Shown: positions 1-7,570, counted from the stretch's first letter. The stretch is 64,000 nt of DNA from Peptococcaceae bacterium BRH_c4a (GCA_000961585.1 LADN01000023.1:1-64000); one strand, 5' to 3'. Notes: generated by a model not told the origin, from the sequence alone. Numbers and translations: made by a program.

Positions 1-385
1 AACGATTAAAAACAAGAAGGCTGAATATACTGTTTAGGTTATAATCCACGTTCAGTTGCCTCTGTTTGTTCTGAAAATATTCCCTAAGACCAAGTAAATT
101 GTACATTAACTTTGGCACAGTATAACCAAGATTTTTGCGCAATGCTGCTTGATCCGGAAGTTTGGCTAATAGGTTAAGTTCTAACGTTTTCTGAGGAACT
201 TCACTTTTGGAACGTTCCTTTGCGACCTGCCTGAAATGGGCGATAGGATCAGAATATTCCTTTTCCAGATCTTCAAGATAGCCAAGCTTCTCAACTGTTT
301 TTTGTTTTACCTTCCCACCCTGCCTGTAACCTTGGACAAAAGATAAATAGGGTTTACCATTGCTTATACTTTTCCTTAGATACAT
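1..385 (-). CDS. IS1634-type transposase, N-terminal part, cut by window edge
   Basis: An open frame of 128 codons runs from an ATG at 385 to the first bases of the window without a stop, so the C-terminal catalytic part lies outside. The protein starts MYLRKS and continues with GYRQGGKVKQKTVEKLGYL, then a stretch with DPIAHF. This opening is typical of DDE transposases of the IS1634/IS4 group found in many clostridia. It should catalyse cut-and-paste movement of its own element. It points away from the peptide cluster that begins 220 bases further on. Whether the element is complete cannot be seen. Confidence 0.75.
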   Translation of the reverse strand, partial: MYLRKSISNGKPYLSFVQGYRQGGKVKQKTVEKLGYLEDLEKEYSDPIAHFRQVAKERSKSEVPQKTLELNLLAKLPDQAALRKNLGYTVPKLMYNLLGLREYFQNKQRQLNVDYNLNSIFSLLVFNR

Positions 386-460
386 AAATTCACCTCTAAG
401 CCCATTATGTCGCAATACACGACATTCACAACATTATTATACACAAAGATTGACAAGAGA

Positions 461-482
461 AAAGCCCGAATTCTCGGGCTTT
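461..482. terminator. Short hairpin, possible terminator or IS end
   Basis: A 9-bp perfect stem (AAAGCCCGA / TCGGGCTTT) with a 4-base loop lies between the transposase start and the peptide gene. Runs of A and T flank both arms, but no long T tract follows. It could be a weak bidirectional terminator or part of the element's end. Confidence 0.4.
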
Positions 483-513
483 AAAGCTTCTTTTAATATT
501 TAGTTGTTGTAAA

Positions 514-582
514 ACAACGGATGCCGGCGGCAATATTGTTACGGTCTACAGCGACAATACTGTAAACCGGACGACGGAATAA
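514..582 (+). pseudogene. Possible 3' scrap of a repeat-protein gene
   Basis: A frame ending at 582 reads TDAGGNIVTVYSDNTV shortly before its stop, which resembles YD-repeat (Rhs) protein text. It has no start codon or ribosome binding site. A clearer YD-repeat scrap lies after the cluster at 6258-6431, so both may come from one ancestral gene, but this end is too short to be sure. Confidence 0.25.
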
Positions 583-607
583 ACAATAAATTGATGGAGA
601 GGAAGTG

Positions 608-745
608 ATGGATGTGAGCGCCTTGAAAAACCCAAATGAACAGCCCCAAAAATCATATGAGAAGCCGGAAATTGAAATTACCGAGTTTGAGATCGAGGGA
701 AATATCACCGACAGCAGCCCCGGCGGAGACATAGGAGACTATTGA
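608..745 (+). CDS. RiPP-type precursor peptide candidate (45 aa)
   Basis: A 45-aa peptide starts at ATG 608 behind GGAGAGGAAG at 596-605. A GTG at 605 is an alternative start. The N-terminal half holds YEKPEIEITEFEIEG, a tyrosine-x-x-proline leader motif of the kind bound by PqqD-like proteins. A Thr at residue 34 precedes the tail DSSPGGDIGDY. Leader motif, size and position upstream of kinase-like, PqqD-like, peptidase and exporter genes all fit a ribosomally made, modified peptide. The last five residues, DIGDY, recur at the C-terminus of the S-layer-homology protein next door. There is no lasso cyclase nearby, so the modification is unknown. The core boundaries are inferred. Confidence 0.75.
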   Translation: MDVSALKNPNEQPQKSYEKPEIEITEFEIEGNITDSSPGGDIGDY

Positions 746-753
746 TAAAACCG

Positions 754-787
754 AAACAGGCAGGCGGAACCATCTGCCTGCCTGTTT
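754..787 (+). terminator. Strong hairpin after the precursor gene
   Basis: AAACAGGCAGGC pairs with GCCTGCCTGTTT (12 bp, 10-base loop) 8 bases after the precursor stop and runs into a T tract. Such a hairpin could end most transcripts after the peptide gene or protect its 3' end, so that peptide is made in excess over the proteins downstream. Confidence 0.75.
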
Positions 788-802
788 TACAAGGTGTAAG
801 TT

Positions 803-857
803 AAGGGGACATATCTCTGCTAAGAGGCATTCCTCTATGGCTGAGAAATGTCCCCTT
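803..857. repeat. Long imperfect hairpin of REP type
   Basis: AAGGGGACAT at 803-812 pairs perfectly with ATGTCCCCTT at 848-857. Inside it AGAGG (823-827) pairs with CCTCT (832-836) around a 4-base loop. The stem ends 45 bases before the start of the S-layer-homology gene. GGGGAC-type ends are common in REP or RAYT-mobilised palindromes. It could equally act as an RNA hairpin in the leader. Confidence 0.6.
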
Positions 858-902
858 TTAAATGCAACGACAGATTGTGAAAAGATAATGGAGGGTTTCG
901 AT

Positions 903-1964
903 ATGAGGAGGCAACAGTTTAACCGCATGGCCGTACTGCTTTTGTCAGTGGCGATGTTCTTTGCCGTAACATGCGGCGAAGTGTTTGCCGCAGAACAGGC
1001 AAGCAGTCAGCCTGCCGCTGCCGCATTTGGTGATGTGCGGGAAGACTTCTGGGCAAAACCGGCAATTGATAATTGGAGCAGCAAAGGCATCATTAAAGGC
1101 GATGGAATCAACTTCTACCCCTACGGACAAATCACCCGGGCTGAAATGATGGTGATCCTGGGACGGATTTTCGGCTACAGTAAGACAACTGCAACTCCTT
1201 TTTCCGATGTGAAGAAGGATGACTGGTATTATGACGCTCTGATAAAAGCGTATGCCCGGGGTGTCTTGCAAGGCAGCTTTGATGACAGCGGAAACCGTTT
1301 GGCGCGTCCCAACGATCCGCTGACCCGCGCCGAAGCGGCGGTGCTGTTCTCGAGAATTTTTGCCGTAGAAGGGAGTTCCGGGAGCCATTCAGGCTTTATA
1401 GATACCAACCTGCCCGATTGGGCAAAGGAAGCAATTTTTGGCATGGAAGCGGCAGGCTATATGCATGGCAAGGGAGGCGGCCTGTTCGACCCGTCGGGCA
1501 ACTTGACCCGTGCCGAAGCGGTGCAGATGCTGGACAATATTGTCAAACTATATATTTACCAGCCGGGAAATTACAGCGGGGATGCGGGCGGCAATGTGGT
1601 GGTCAATACTCAGGACGCGGTATTGCAGAATATGAAAATCACAGGAAACCTGTATCTTGCAGAGGGGATCGGCGAAGGAGCCGTCAGCCTTGAGAATGTT
1701 ACAGTTTCAGGAAGCACGTTTTTACGCGGAGGCAGCGCTGATAAAATCAAAATCAGGAACTGCGATTCAGGGAACTGGGTCATTGAAAAGGAAGGTATTG
1801 ATTTAGACAAGCTGCTGACTGATAATACGCCGTGTCCCACACCGACGGGCGATACGGGAAATACAGGCGGTTCGGGCGGGTCAGGTGGCTCAGGTGGTGA
1901 TTCAGGCGGCGGTTCGGACAACGGTAATGAGGAATCTGACGGCGCTGATATCGGCGACTATTGA
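903..1964 (+). CDS. S-layer homology (SLH) protein with precursor-like C-terminus
   Basis: A 353-aa exported protein. ATG 903 is chosen because GGAGGG (890-895) sits 7 bases upstream and a signal peptide follows (MRRQQFNRMAVLLLSVAMFF, cleavage near VFAAE). Three SLH domains follow, at about residues 38-85, 100-155 and 165-215, each with an LTRAE- or ITRAE-type motif. These normally anchor proteins to cell-wall polymers. A beta-type region (about 220-305) and a Gly/Ser linker come next. The tail ends SDGADIGDY, matching the last residues of the 45-aa peptide at 608-745. Three of the five shared codons differ synonymously, which argues for selection on the protein. The protein may display a modified tail at the surface, or be a partner of the peptide; this is inference. 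Confidence 0.85.
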   Translation: MRRQQFNRMAVLLLSVAMFFAVTCGEVFAAEQASSQPAAAAFGDVREDFWAKPAIDNWSSKGIIKGDGINFYPYGQITRAEMMVILGRIFGYSKTTATPFSDVKKDDWYYDALIKAYARGVLQGSFDDSGNRLARPNDPLTRAEAAVLFSRIFAVEGSSGSHSGFIDTNLPDWAKEAIFGMEAAGYMHGKGGGLFDPSGNLTRAEAVQMLDNIVKLYIYQPGNYSGDAGGNVVVNTQDAVLQNMKITGNLYLAEGIGEGAVSLENVTVSGSTFLRGGSADKIKIRNCDSGNWVIEKEGIDLDKLLTDNTPCPTPTGDTGNTGGSGGSGGSGGDSGGGSDNGNEESDGADIGDY

Positions 1965-1980
1965 AAGAATTGAGGTTGCT

Positions 1981-2461
1981 ATGAACCTGTATAAAATAGC
2001 TGATTTAACGGTAGAGCTGGAATGCTCGGGCAAAACCCTGCTGAAACGGGGAAAACCATACCGTACGGATACGGATGGTCCGGCAGACATTACCATACAG
2101 ATCAGCGCTGAGACCCTGAAAAAAGCAGGGGAAAAATTTCCTCAATTAAGTTCTGACGAACTGGAATATATCCAGACAGGCTTTGCGTTTTCCCGCGCTT
2201 TATTAGAGTTTGACGGCTTTTGCCTGCATGCTTCGGCGTTGGCGCTGGACCACAGGGCGGTGCTTTTCTCCGCCCCCTGCGGTGCGGATGTTGATCTATC
2301 AAAGCCTGCGTCCAAACAGCGACAGTAATAAAATGAGCAGGCTCCTGGCTTTGCTGGATGCTCTGCTAAAAAAGACGGCCGTGTACCAGATGGGCTGCAC
2401 CGTCAGCATTGATGCGGTAAAGCTGTCCTATGACACGATAAACAATATCGCGAAGGGGTGA
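1981..2461 (+). pseudogene. HPr-kinase-like gene with internal deletion and frameshift
   Basis: The first frame (ATG 1981, GAGG just upstream) gives an N-terminal region ending LHASAL...LFSAP, exactly where HPr-kinase-like proteins of peptide clusters enter their Walker A loop. The reading then leaves the family and stops at 2328. A second frame resumes at about 2285 with MLIYQSLRPNSDSNKMSRLL and ends at 2461 with a family-like C-terminus. The Walker A motif and the catalytic core are missing, so roughly 150 codons were lost in one deletion near 2276-2290. In paeninodin clusters the intact homologue phosphorylates the peptide. Here it should be inactive. The C-terminal frame overlaps the PqqD start, so the deletion is probably recent. 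Confidence 0.75.
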
Positions 2462-2733
2462 AGAATGGCATGAAAATCAAATCCAGTTATATCATGATAG
2501 AGGTTGCGGGAACCCATGTGGTTGTGCCGACAGGCGAGGCGGCGCTTGATTTCAGCGGCATGATTACCTTAAACGGGACAGGCGTATTTTTATGGAAACA
2601 GCTTGAGCAGGAGAAAACCGAGCGGGAACTGCTTTCCGTTCTGCTGGAGGAATACAAAGTGGATGAGACAGAAGCAAATACGGATATTTCGGAATTCCTT
2701 GCCAAGCTAAAGGCGGCTGATCTGTTTGAATAA
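2458..2733 (+). CDS. PqqD-like peptide-recognition protein
   Basis: A 91-aa protein of PqqD type, the winged-helix RRE fold that binds leader peptides and presents them to modifying enzymes. GTG 2458 overlaps the stop of the broken kinase frame (GTGA), suggesting translational coupling from the ancestral gene. An internal ATG at 2470 is an alternative. Text such as LNGTGVFLWKQLEQ followed by an acidic helical half (LLEEYKVDETEANTDISEFL) matches the family. It is free-standing, like B1 proteins of lasso clusters. Its likely ligand is the YxxP leader of the 45-aa peptide. Confidence 0.85.
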   Translation: MKNGMKIKSSYIMIEVAGTHVVVPTGEAALDFSGMITLNGTGVFLWKQLEQEKTERELLSVLLEEYKVDETEANTDISEFLAKLKAADLFE

Positions 2734-2743
2734 AAGGGTTGCC

Positions 2744-3211
2744 ATGTCGGAGCTTTCCCCGCTGCTGGAGGAAACCCTGCAAAACGGCAGCAAAGTCATT
2801 TTTACGGTGACCGGCAGCAGCATGCTGCCGCTGCTGCACCACCGCAGGGATAAGGTGTGTATCGTGAAACCGCAGGAAAAGCGCTTAAGGAAATATGACC
2901 TTCCCCTCTTTGTCCGCAAGGACGGAAAATACATATTGCACAGGATTATCGCGGTAAAGGCGGACGGCTATGTGGTGGCCGAAGACCATCAGTGCGTAAA
3001 GGAATATCCGGTCCTGCCTTCACAGGTGCTGGGTGTGGTCAAGGGCTTCTGGCGGGACGGGAAATATATATCCTGTGATAACTTCTGGTACCGGTCCTAT
3101 TGCAGACTCTGGGTTTGGGGGTATCCTGTCCGGTGGGCATATCTTCGATGGAAGCAGTTCCTGAGACATATTTTTAACCTCCGAATGGGAGATAAGGAAA
3201 ATGAAGGATAG
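2744..3211 (+). CDS. S24/S26 family (signal-peptidase W-like) peptidase
   Basis: A 155-aa protein with the Ser motif TGSSMLPLL (Ser26) and KYILHRI (His66). In bacterial type I signal peptidases the second residue is Lys; His at this place is typical of the S26B (SipW/archaeal) group. ATG 2744 is preferred; TTG 2726 is possible. Unlike usual signal peptidases there is no clear N-terminal membrane anchor; one hydrophobic, Trp-rich segment lies near the C-terminus (WVWGYPVRWAYL). It overlaps the ABC gene by 11 bases. It may cut the leader from the peptide, taking the place of a lasso B2 protease, but that is inference. Confidence 0.75.
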   Translation: MSELSPLLEETLQNGSKVIFTVTGSSMLPLLHHRRDKVCIVKPQEKRLRKYDLPLFVRKDGKYILHRIIAVKADGYVVAEDHQCVKEYPVLPSQVLGVVKGFWRDGKYISCDNFWYRSYCRLWVWGYPVRWAYLRWKQFLRHIFNLRMGDKENEG

Positions 3212-4898
3212 ACAAACACTTGCATGGCTATATCAAAATTCTAAAACACAGCTCCTCCCTATGATTGCCTTGATTGTGGGATATGGGCTGTTTGCGGGCT
3301 GCGGCGTTCTCTTTGCCCTGGCCAGCCGCGGCGTCATCGACGGTGCCGTTGCCGGGGAAAAGCACATCCTGATGACACAGGGCTTATACTTGTTTTCGGT
3401 GATCGTGTTGCAGCTTGTCTTGCGCATCGCCTGCGGAAAACTTGAAGTCCGGATACAGGGCAGGCTGGAAATGGGCTATAAGACGAAGCTCCTCGGGAAA
3501 ATCCTGCAAAAGGATTATGCGGGCACTACCGGCTATCACAGCGGCGAGCTTTTAAACAGGCTGACCAGCGATATTACCGTGGTCAGCGAGGGCGTCACCA
3601 CCATTCTGCCTAATATTACCGGCTTGCTGACAAAGCTGCTCTCCGCCCTGGCGGTGCTGTGCGTGTTTGACCCTTCCTTTGCCCTGATTTTTGCTATAGG
3701 CGGTTTGCTGTTGTTTTTTACCACCAAGTTTTTCCGGGGAAGGCTCAAGTACCTGCATAAAAACATGCAGGAAAAAGACGGCGTGGTGCGTTCCTTTATA
3801 CAGGAAATACTGGAAAGCATGCTTGTTGTAAAAACATTCGGTGTGGAGCGCGAGATAAATGACAAATCGGCGGGGCTTCAGCAGGAGCATTACAAAGTAA
3901 AGGTCAAAAGGAATACCGTCAGCATCCTGGCAAATTCAGGTTTTTCCTTTGTCTTTTCCATCGGATACCTGTATGCCCTGGTCTGGAGTTCCTTTGGCCT
4001 GATTGCAAAAACCATCAGCTTCGGCACCCTCACCGCCATCCTGCAGCTTGTGGGCCAGGTGCAGTCGCCTTTTGCCGGGCTGTCCGGGCTGCTGCCTAAA
4101 GCGTACGGCATCATTGCCTCGGCAGAACGCATGATGGAGCTTGAGAACCTGCCGGATGAGCTTGAAATCAACAGGCAGGACATGAATCTGTCCGCACTAT
4201 ATAAAGCTATGCAAAGCATAAGGTTTAAAGACGTTTCCTTCCGGTACGACCGGACCATGGTGCTGAACCAAGTCGATTTGACCATAGAAAAAGGCGATTT
4301 TACCGTGATATCCGGTATATCCGGCATCGGTAAAAGCACCCTTATAAAACTGTTGCTGGGAGTATTTGCGCCCACCGGGGGGAGTATAGGCATTCAGCTT
4401 GATGACGGTGAAAGGATACCCGTCGACAGGCATACCAGAAAGCTGTTTGCCTATGTTCCCCAGGAAAATCTGCTCTTATCGGGGACCATCCGGGACAGCA
4501 TTACCTTTGTAAATGCAAACCTAACCGATGAAGAAATCATGGCTGCCGCGCAGGTGAGCTGTGCCGCAGAGTTTATCTCTGCCCTGCCCCGGGGCCTTGA
4601 TACGGTCATCGGAGAAAAGGGGCAGGGCTTATCCGAGGGGCAGGTGCAGCGCCTGGTTATCGCCAGGGCGATTCTAAGCGGCTCGCCCATACTGCTTCTG
4701 GATGAAGCCACCTCTGCTCTGGATGAAGCCACCGAAAAAAGGCTCCTGAATAACATCAGGCGAATGACCAACAAGACCTGCATCATCATCAGCCACAAAA
4801 AAGCGGCGTTCTCTGTGTGCAGCAAAGAAATCCGCATTGAAAATTCCACAATAAAAACCATGAAAAGGAGCAATCGCCATGCGTACCATACAGCCTGA
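3201..4898 (+). CDS. ABC exporter, fused membrane and ATPase domains
   Basis: A 565-aa half-transporter. Residues about 15-310 form an ABC type I transmembrane domain. The nucleotide-binding domain follows, with Walker A GISGIGKST near residue 371, a signature LSEGQ near 476 (second G of LSGGQ replaced by E) and Walker B ILLLDEATSALD near 497. There is no N-terminal C39 peptidase, so leader removal must be done elsewhere, for example by the peptidase upstream. It should work as a homodimer and export the modified peptide. It overlaps genes on both sides, which marks a single operon. Confidence 0.9.
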   Translation: MKDRQTLAWLYQNSKTQLLPMIALIVGYGLFAGCGVLFALASRGVIDGAVAGEKHILMTQGLYLFSVIVLQLVLRIACGKLEVRIQGRLEMGYKTKLLGKILQKDYAGTTGYHSGELLNRLTSDITVVSEGVTTILPNITGLLTKLLSALAVLCVFDPSFALIFAIGGLLLFFTTKFFRGRLKYLHKNMQEKDGVVRSFIQEILESMLVVKTFGVEREINDKSAGLQQEHYKVKVKRNTVSILANSGFSFVFSIGYLYALVWSSFGLIAKTISFGTLTAILQLVGQVQSPFAGLSGLLPKAYGIIASAERMMELENLPDELEINRQDMNLSALYKAMQSIRFKDVSFRYDRTMVLNQVDLTIEKGDFTVISGISGIGKSTLIKLLLGVFAPTGGSIGIQLDDGERIPVDRHTRKLFAYVPQENLLLSGTIRDSITFVNANLTDEEIMAAAQVSCAAEFISALPRGLDTVIGEKGQGLSEGQVQRLVIARAILSGSPILLLDEATSALDEATEKRLLNNIRRMTNKTCIIISHKKAAFSVCSKEIRIENSTIKTMKRSNRHAYHTA

Positions 4899-6069
4899 GA
4901 GAAATTATTTGACCCGCCTGCTGTCCTCCGCCATTGATGGTATGCAGCCGCAGAATCCGCCGGAAAATCTGGATTGGGGAAAGCTGTACGCTCTTGCAAC
5001 CCATCACAGCGTATCTAATATGGCCTGCTATGGTATCGAAAAGCTGGACAGCGCCGGAAAACCCCCGCAAGAGGTGTTGATGAAATTTCAGAGCGACCAG
5101 AAAAAGGCCGTGGCAAAGGAAGCCACCCAGCATATTACAGTGGAGCAGGTCCTGAAAACCTTTGAAGAGAACCGGATTGCCTGCATGCCCTTAAAAGGCT
5201 ATTTGATCAAATACCTGTACCCCAAGCCGGATATGCGGCTGATGGCAGATGTGGATATTTTATTTAAAGACGAACAGACGGAGCAAATGGAAAAGCTGCT
5301 GCTGGGGTTGGGGTTTGTCCTCGAACATAAGGGAGGAAAACATGATAATTATTTCAAGACCCCCTTTATAAAGCTTGAAATGCACCGCATGCTGATGCCG
5401 GAGGATTCCCCATCCAGCGATTATTTCAATAAAGTATGGGACAGGGCCGGATTGAAAGCCGGCTGCCAATATACCTATCAGCTTTCCCATGAGGATTTTT
5501 TTGTCTATATCATGATGCATCTCACGAAACACTATGCGAATGGAGGGACGGGCATCCGCTCCATTATGGATATATGGCTGTACAATACCCGCTATCGGAG
5601 TGAAATGGATTGGGACTACATAGAAACAGAATTGGAGAAAATCAAGCTCCGGGAATTTGCGGAAAACATTCTTGGACTTGGCGAGGTGTGGTTTGGCAAT
5701 GCGGATAGCAATGCGCTCTATGATGAAATGACGGACTTTATATTCTGCAGCGGAGTTTACGGCACCAAAAGAAATGCGGCAGCCTCCTCTATGAATACAT
5801 ATGCGGGTAAAAACATCCCCTTTTGGTTAATGAAACTTAGATATTATCTGAAGCTGTTTTTCCCCGGACCGGAGCATATGAAAATACTGTATCCGTTCCT
5901 TGGCAAACTGTCATTTTTAATGCCGGTTTGCTGGGTGCTCCGGGGGGGCAAATGTTTGCTGTTCAAATGCGAGCACACTTTTCAAGTAATAAATAATGTC
6001 CGCTCGATTTCTGAGAAAGATGTGGTTAGAATACGGAATTTACATGAAAAAGCCGGGCTTTTGAAATAA
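4879..6069 (+). CDS. Nucleotidyltransferase family protein (PF14907-like)
   Basis: A 396-aa protein starting at ATG 4879, 20 bases inside the ABC gene, behind AAAAGGAG. The motif MPLKGYLIKYLYPKPDMRLM followed by ADVDIL (residues about 105-128) is the metal-binding Asp-x-Asp signature of the uncharacterised nucleotidyltransferase family that accompanies paeninodin-type lasso and related peptide clusters. A hydrophobic C-terminal part follows. The substrate is unknown; addition of a nucleotide group to the peptide is a plausible but untested role. It is the last gene of the cluster. Confidence 0.85.
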   Translation: MRTIQPERNYLTRLLSSAIDGMQPQNPPENLDWGKLYALATHHSVSNMACYGIEKLDSAGKPPQEVLMKFQSDQKKAVAKEATQHITVEQVLKTFEENRIACMPLKGYLIKYLYPKPDMRLMADVDILFKDEQTEQMEKLLLGLGFVLEHKGGKHDNYFKTPFIKLEMHRMLMPEDSPSSDYFNKVWDRAGLKAGCQYTYQLSHEDFFVYIMMHLTKHYANGGTGIRSIMDIWLYNTRYRSEMDWDYIETELEKIKLREFAENILGLGEVWFGNADSNALYDEMTDFIFCSGVYGTKRNAAASSMNTYAGKNIPFWLMKLRYYLKLFFPGPEHMKILYPFLGKLSFLMPVCWVLRGGKCLLFKCEHTFQVINNVRSISEKDVVRIRNLHEKAGLLK

Positions 6070-6151
6070 GGAGAAGTTTATAAGATTCCTTTGCGGTTCC
6101 CTTTCAACATCGGTAATTATGGTGTTGGTGTAAATAGCAATCGAATGATGA

Positions 6152-6245
6152 CGCTAAGGACAAACCTGTCAAAAGGCAGGGACGCAAAGCCAAGGGTCTA
6201 AGGTGCCTACCGGTACTATGACAGCCTGCGGAGGGTGCCTGTACC
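6152..6245 (+). ncRNA. Cyclic di-GMP-I (GEMM) riboswitch
   Basis: The conserved GEMM blocks appear in order: GGACAAACC (6158-6166), a CCTGTC-AAAA-GGCAGG hairpin, GGGACGCAAAGCC (about 6179-6191), GGGTCTAAGG (6194-6203), then TATGACAGCC (6218-6225 region) and GGAGGGTGCC. This is the aptamer that binds cyclic di-GMP. No intact gene follows; the next coding text is a YD-repeat fragment, so the switch looks orphaned. Confidence 0.9.
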
Positions 6246-6257
6246 TTAACTTATTAA

Positions 6258-6431
6258 CTTATTCTTAACCAGTGCGCCACCCGTTACAGCTACGACCAGG
6301 CGGAAAGGCTTTTAACCGCCGGAGACACCCGTTACACCTACGACGCCAACGGCGGCCTGACCGGCAAAGCCACACCCGGCCAGACGGCGGACTACCAATA
6401 CGACAGGAATGCGACAGGGAACGGTTCTTGA
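6258..6431 (+). pseudogene. YD-repeat (Rhs-type) gene remnant
   Basis: The frame is open from 6258 to a stop at 6431 and reads RYSYDQAERLLTAG then TRYTYDANGGLTGK and DYQYDRNATGN. These are consecutive YD repeats of Rhs/wall-associated proteins. There is no start codon or ribosome binding site, and only about 55 codons survive. It directly follows the cyclic di-GMP riboswitch, so a large surface protein was probably once controlled by that switch, though deletion may have joined them. Confidence 0.8.
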
Positions 6432-6461
6432 AGGGGCCAATCGGAAGTTTTGCGCGTGAAA

Positions 6462-6500
6462 AAGGCTCAACCGGCTTATGTCAGCAGTTTATTGAGCCTT
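6462..6500. repeat. Inverted repeat in the gap before the lipoprotein
   Basis: AAGGCTCAA (6462-6470) and TTGAGCCTT (6492-6500) form a 9-bp stem with a 21-base loop. A GGACCGTCCCC tract follows at 6515-6526. No gene is seen between 6432 and 6613. These are probably remains of a mobile palindrome. Confidence 0.4.
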
Positions 6501-6613
6501 AATAAGAGGCAAAAAGGACCGTCCCCGATGTCTCATAGCTATTTTCAGGATAGAAGGATTTTCCCGGATTCTGCCGAAATCTTGTAGCATACGAGTTTTC
6601 AGGCAGGTGTGGT

Positions 6614-7552
6614 ATGATAAGACACTTTTTAATAATCTTGGTTATCATAGCAGCCCTTGCCCTGGCAGGATGCGGGGGCGAGTCCAAAACCGGAACCGCC
6701 GCTGATAATTATTCAGCAAAGGAAAACTATTCCACCCCGGACGCCGGCAAGCCTGACGAATACCCAGGCAACCTTTCAAAAGCGCCCTCCGACACCGGCA
6801 GCGACCCACAGAGTCCCCGGGCGGCTACCGCTCTCTCTTCACTACCCGAGCTAGTAGCCTCCGAAACCTTGGAAATAAAGGGGAAAACCAGGCCCGGCAA
6901 CAGGATATTTATCGAGGGTGTGGAAGTGCCCCCCGGCCCCGGCGGGGAGTTTAATTTTCCATATAACCTCAAAGTGGGAAAAAATGAAATCAAGGTGGTA
7001 ACCCTGGGTAAGGATAAAATACTGGAAAGCCGTACAATAACCGTTGAGCGGCGGCCCCTGCCTCCCAGGCTGATGGTAATTGCTCCGGAAAAGTCCGACG
7101 GCGAAAGCATTATAATAACAGGTCAAACTGAAAGAGGGTGCGTGGTTTATGCCGACGAGAACCCTGCCAGACCCGACAGGGAAGGAAATTTCACGGTTCC
7201 GGTGCAACTGAAGGAAGGGGTCAACAACATAAAAATAACCTCCACCAACAGGGATGGAGGTACTGCAGCAGTTGAAAAAACAGTGACTTTCACACCTGCC
7301 CGGCCCTTGCTGCAGGTAATCATTCCAGATGAGGCCACCAGCAAGCAGATTACCATTAGCGGCATCACCGACACCAACACAGTTCTTGTGCTTTATGTAA
7401 ATGATATCAAAACCAGTATAAATCAGCAGAATGGCATTTTCAGCGGATCCGTAACACTGGCTGACGGCGTCAATTCAGTGACCATTACAGCTATCAACAA
7501 ATGGGGTAAAACAAACGCCGTAAAAGGCAATATCTACTATAACAGCCGATGA
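6614..7552 (+). CDS. Lipoprotein with repeated beta-sandwich domains
   Basis: A 312-aa lipoprotein: a hydrophobic N-terminus ending in the lipobox LAGC (Cys19), a Ser/Pro-rich linker to about residue 75, then three repeats of about 80 residues. Each repeat has the pattern G-x-T-x-x-G followed by E-G-x-N-x-I-x-I-T (for example VNNIKITSTNRDGG and VNSVTITAINKWG). This is the glucodextranase/Ig-like domain found in cell-surface proteins. It should sit on the outer face of the membrane. The next gene, also a lipoprotein, follows 18 bases on, so they are probably co-transcribed. Confidence 0.8.
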   Translation: MIRHFLIILVIIAALALAGCGGESKTGTAADNYSAKENYSTPDAGKPDEYPGNLSKAPSDTGSDPQSPRAATALSSLPELVASETLEIKGKTRPGNRIFIEGVEVPPGPGGEFNFPYNLKVGKNEIKVVTLGKDKILESRTITVERRPLPPRLMVIAPEKSDGESIIITGQTERGCVVYADENPARPDREGNFTVPVQLKEGVNNIKITSTNRDGGTAAVEKTVTFTPARPLLQVIIPDEATSKQITISGITDTNTVLVLYVNDIKTSINQQNGIFSGSVTLADGVNSVTITAINKWGKTNAVKGNIYYNSR

Positions 7553-7570
7553 AAACCCGGAGGTGTTTTT

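Noticed and set aside
608-745. Classical lasso peptide precursor
   Set aside because: There is no cyclase or B2 gene in the cluster, and no clear ring-forming Gly plus acidic residue pattern with Thr at the proper place before it.
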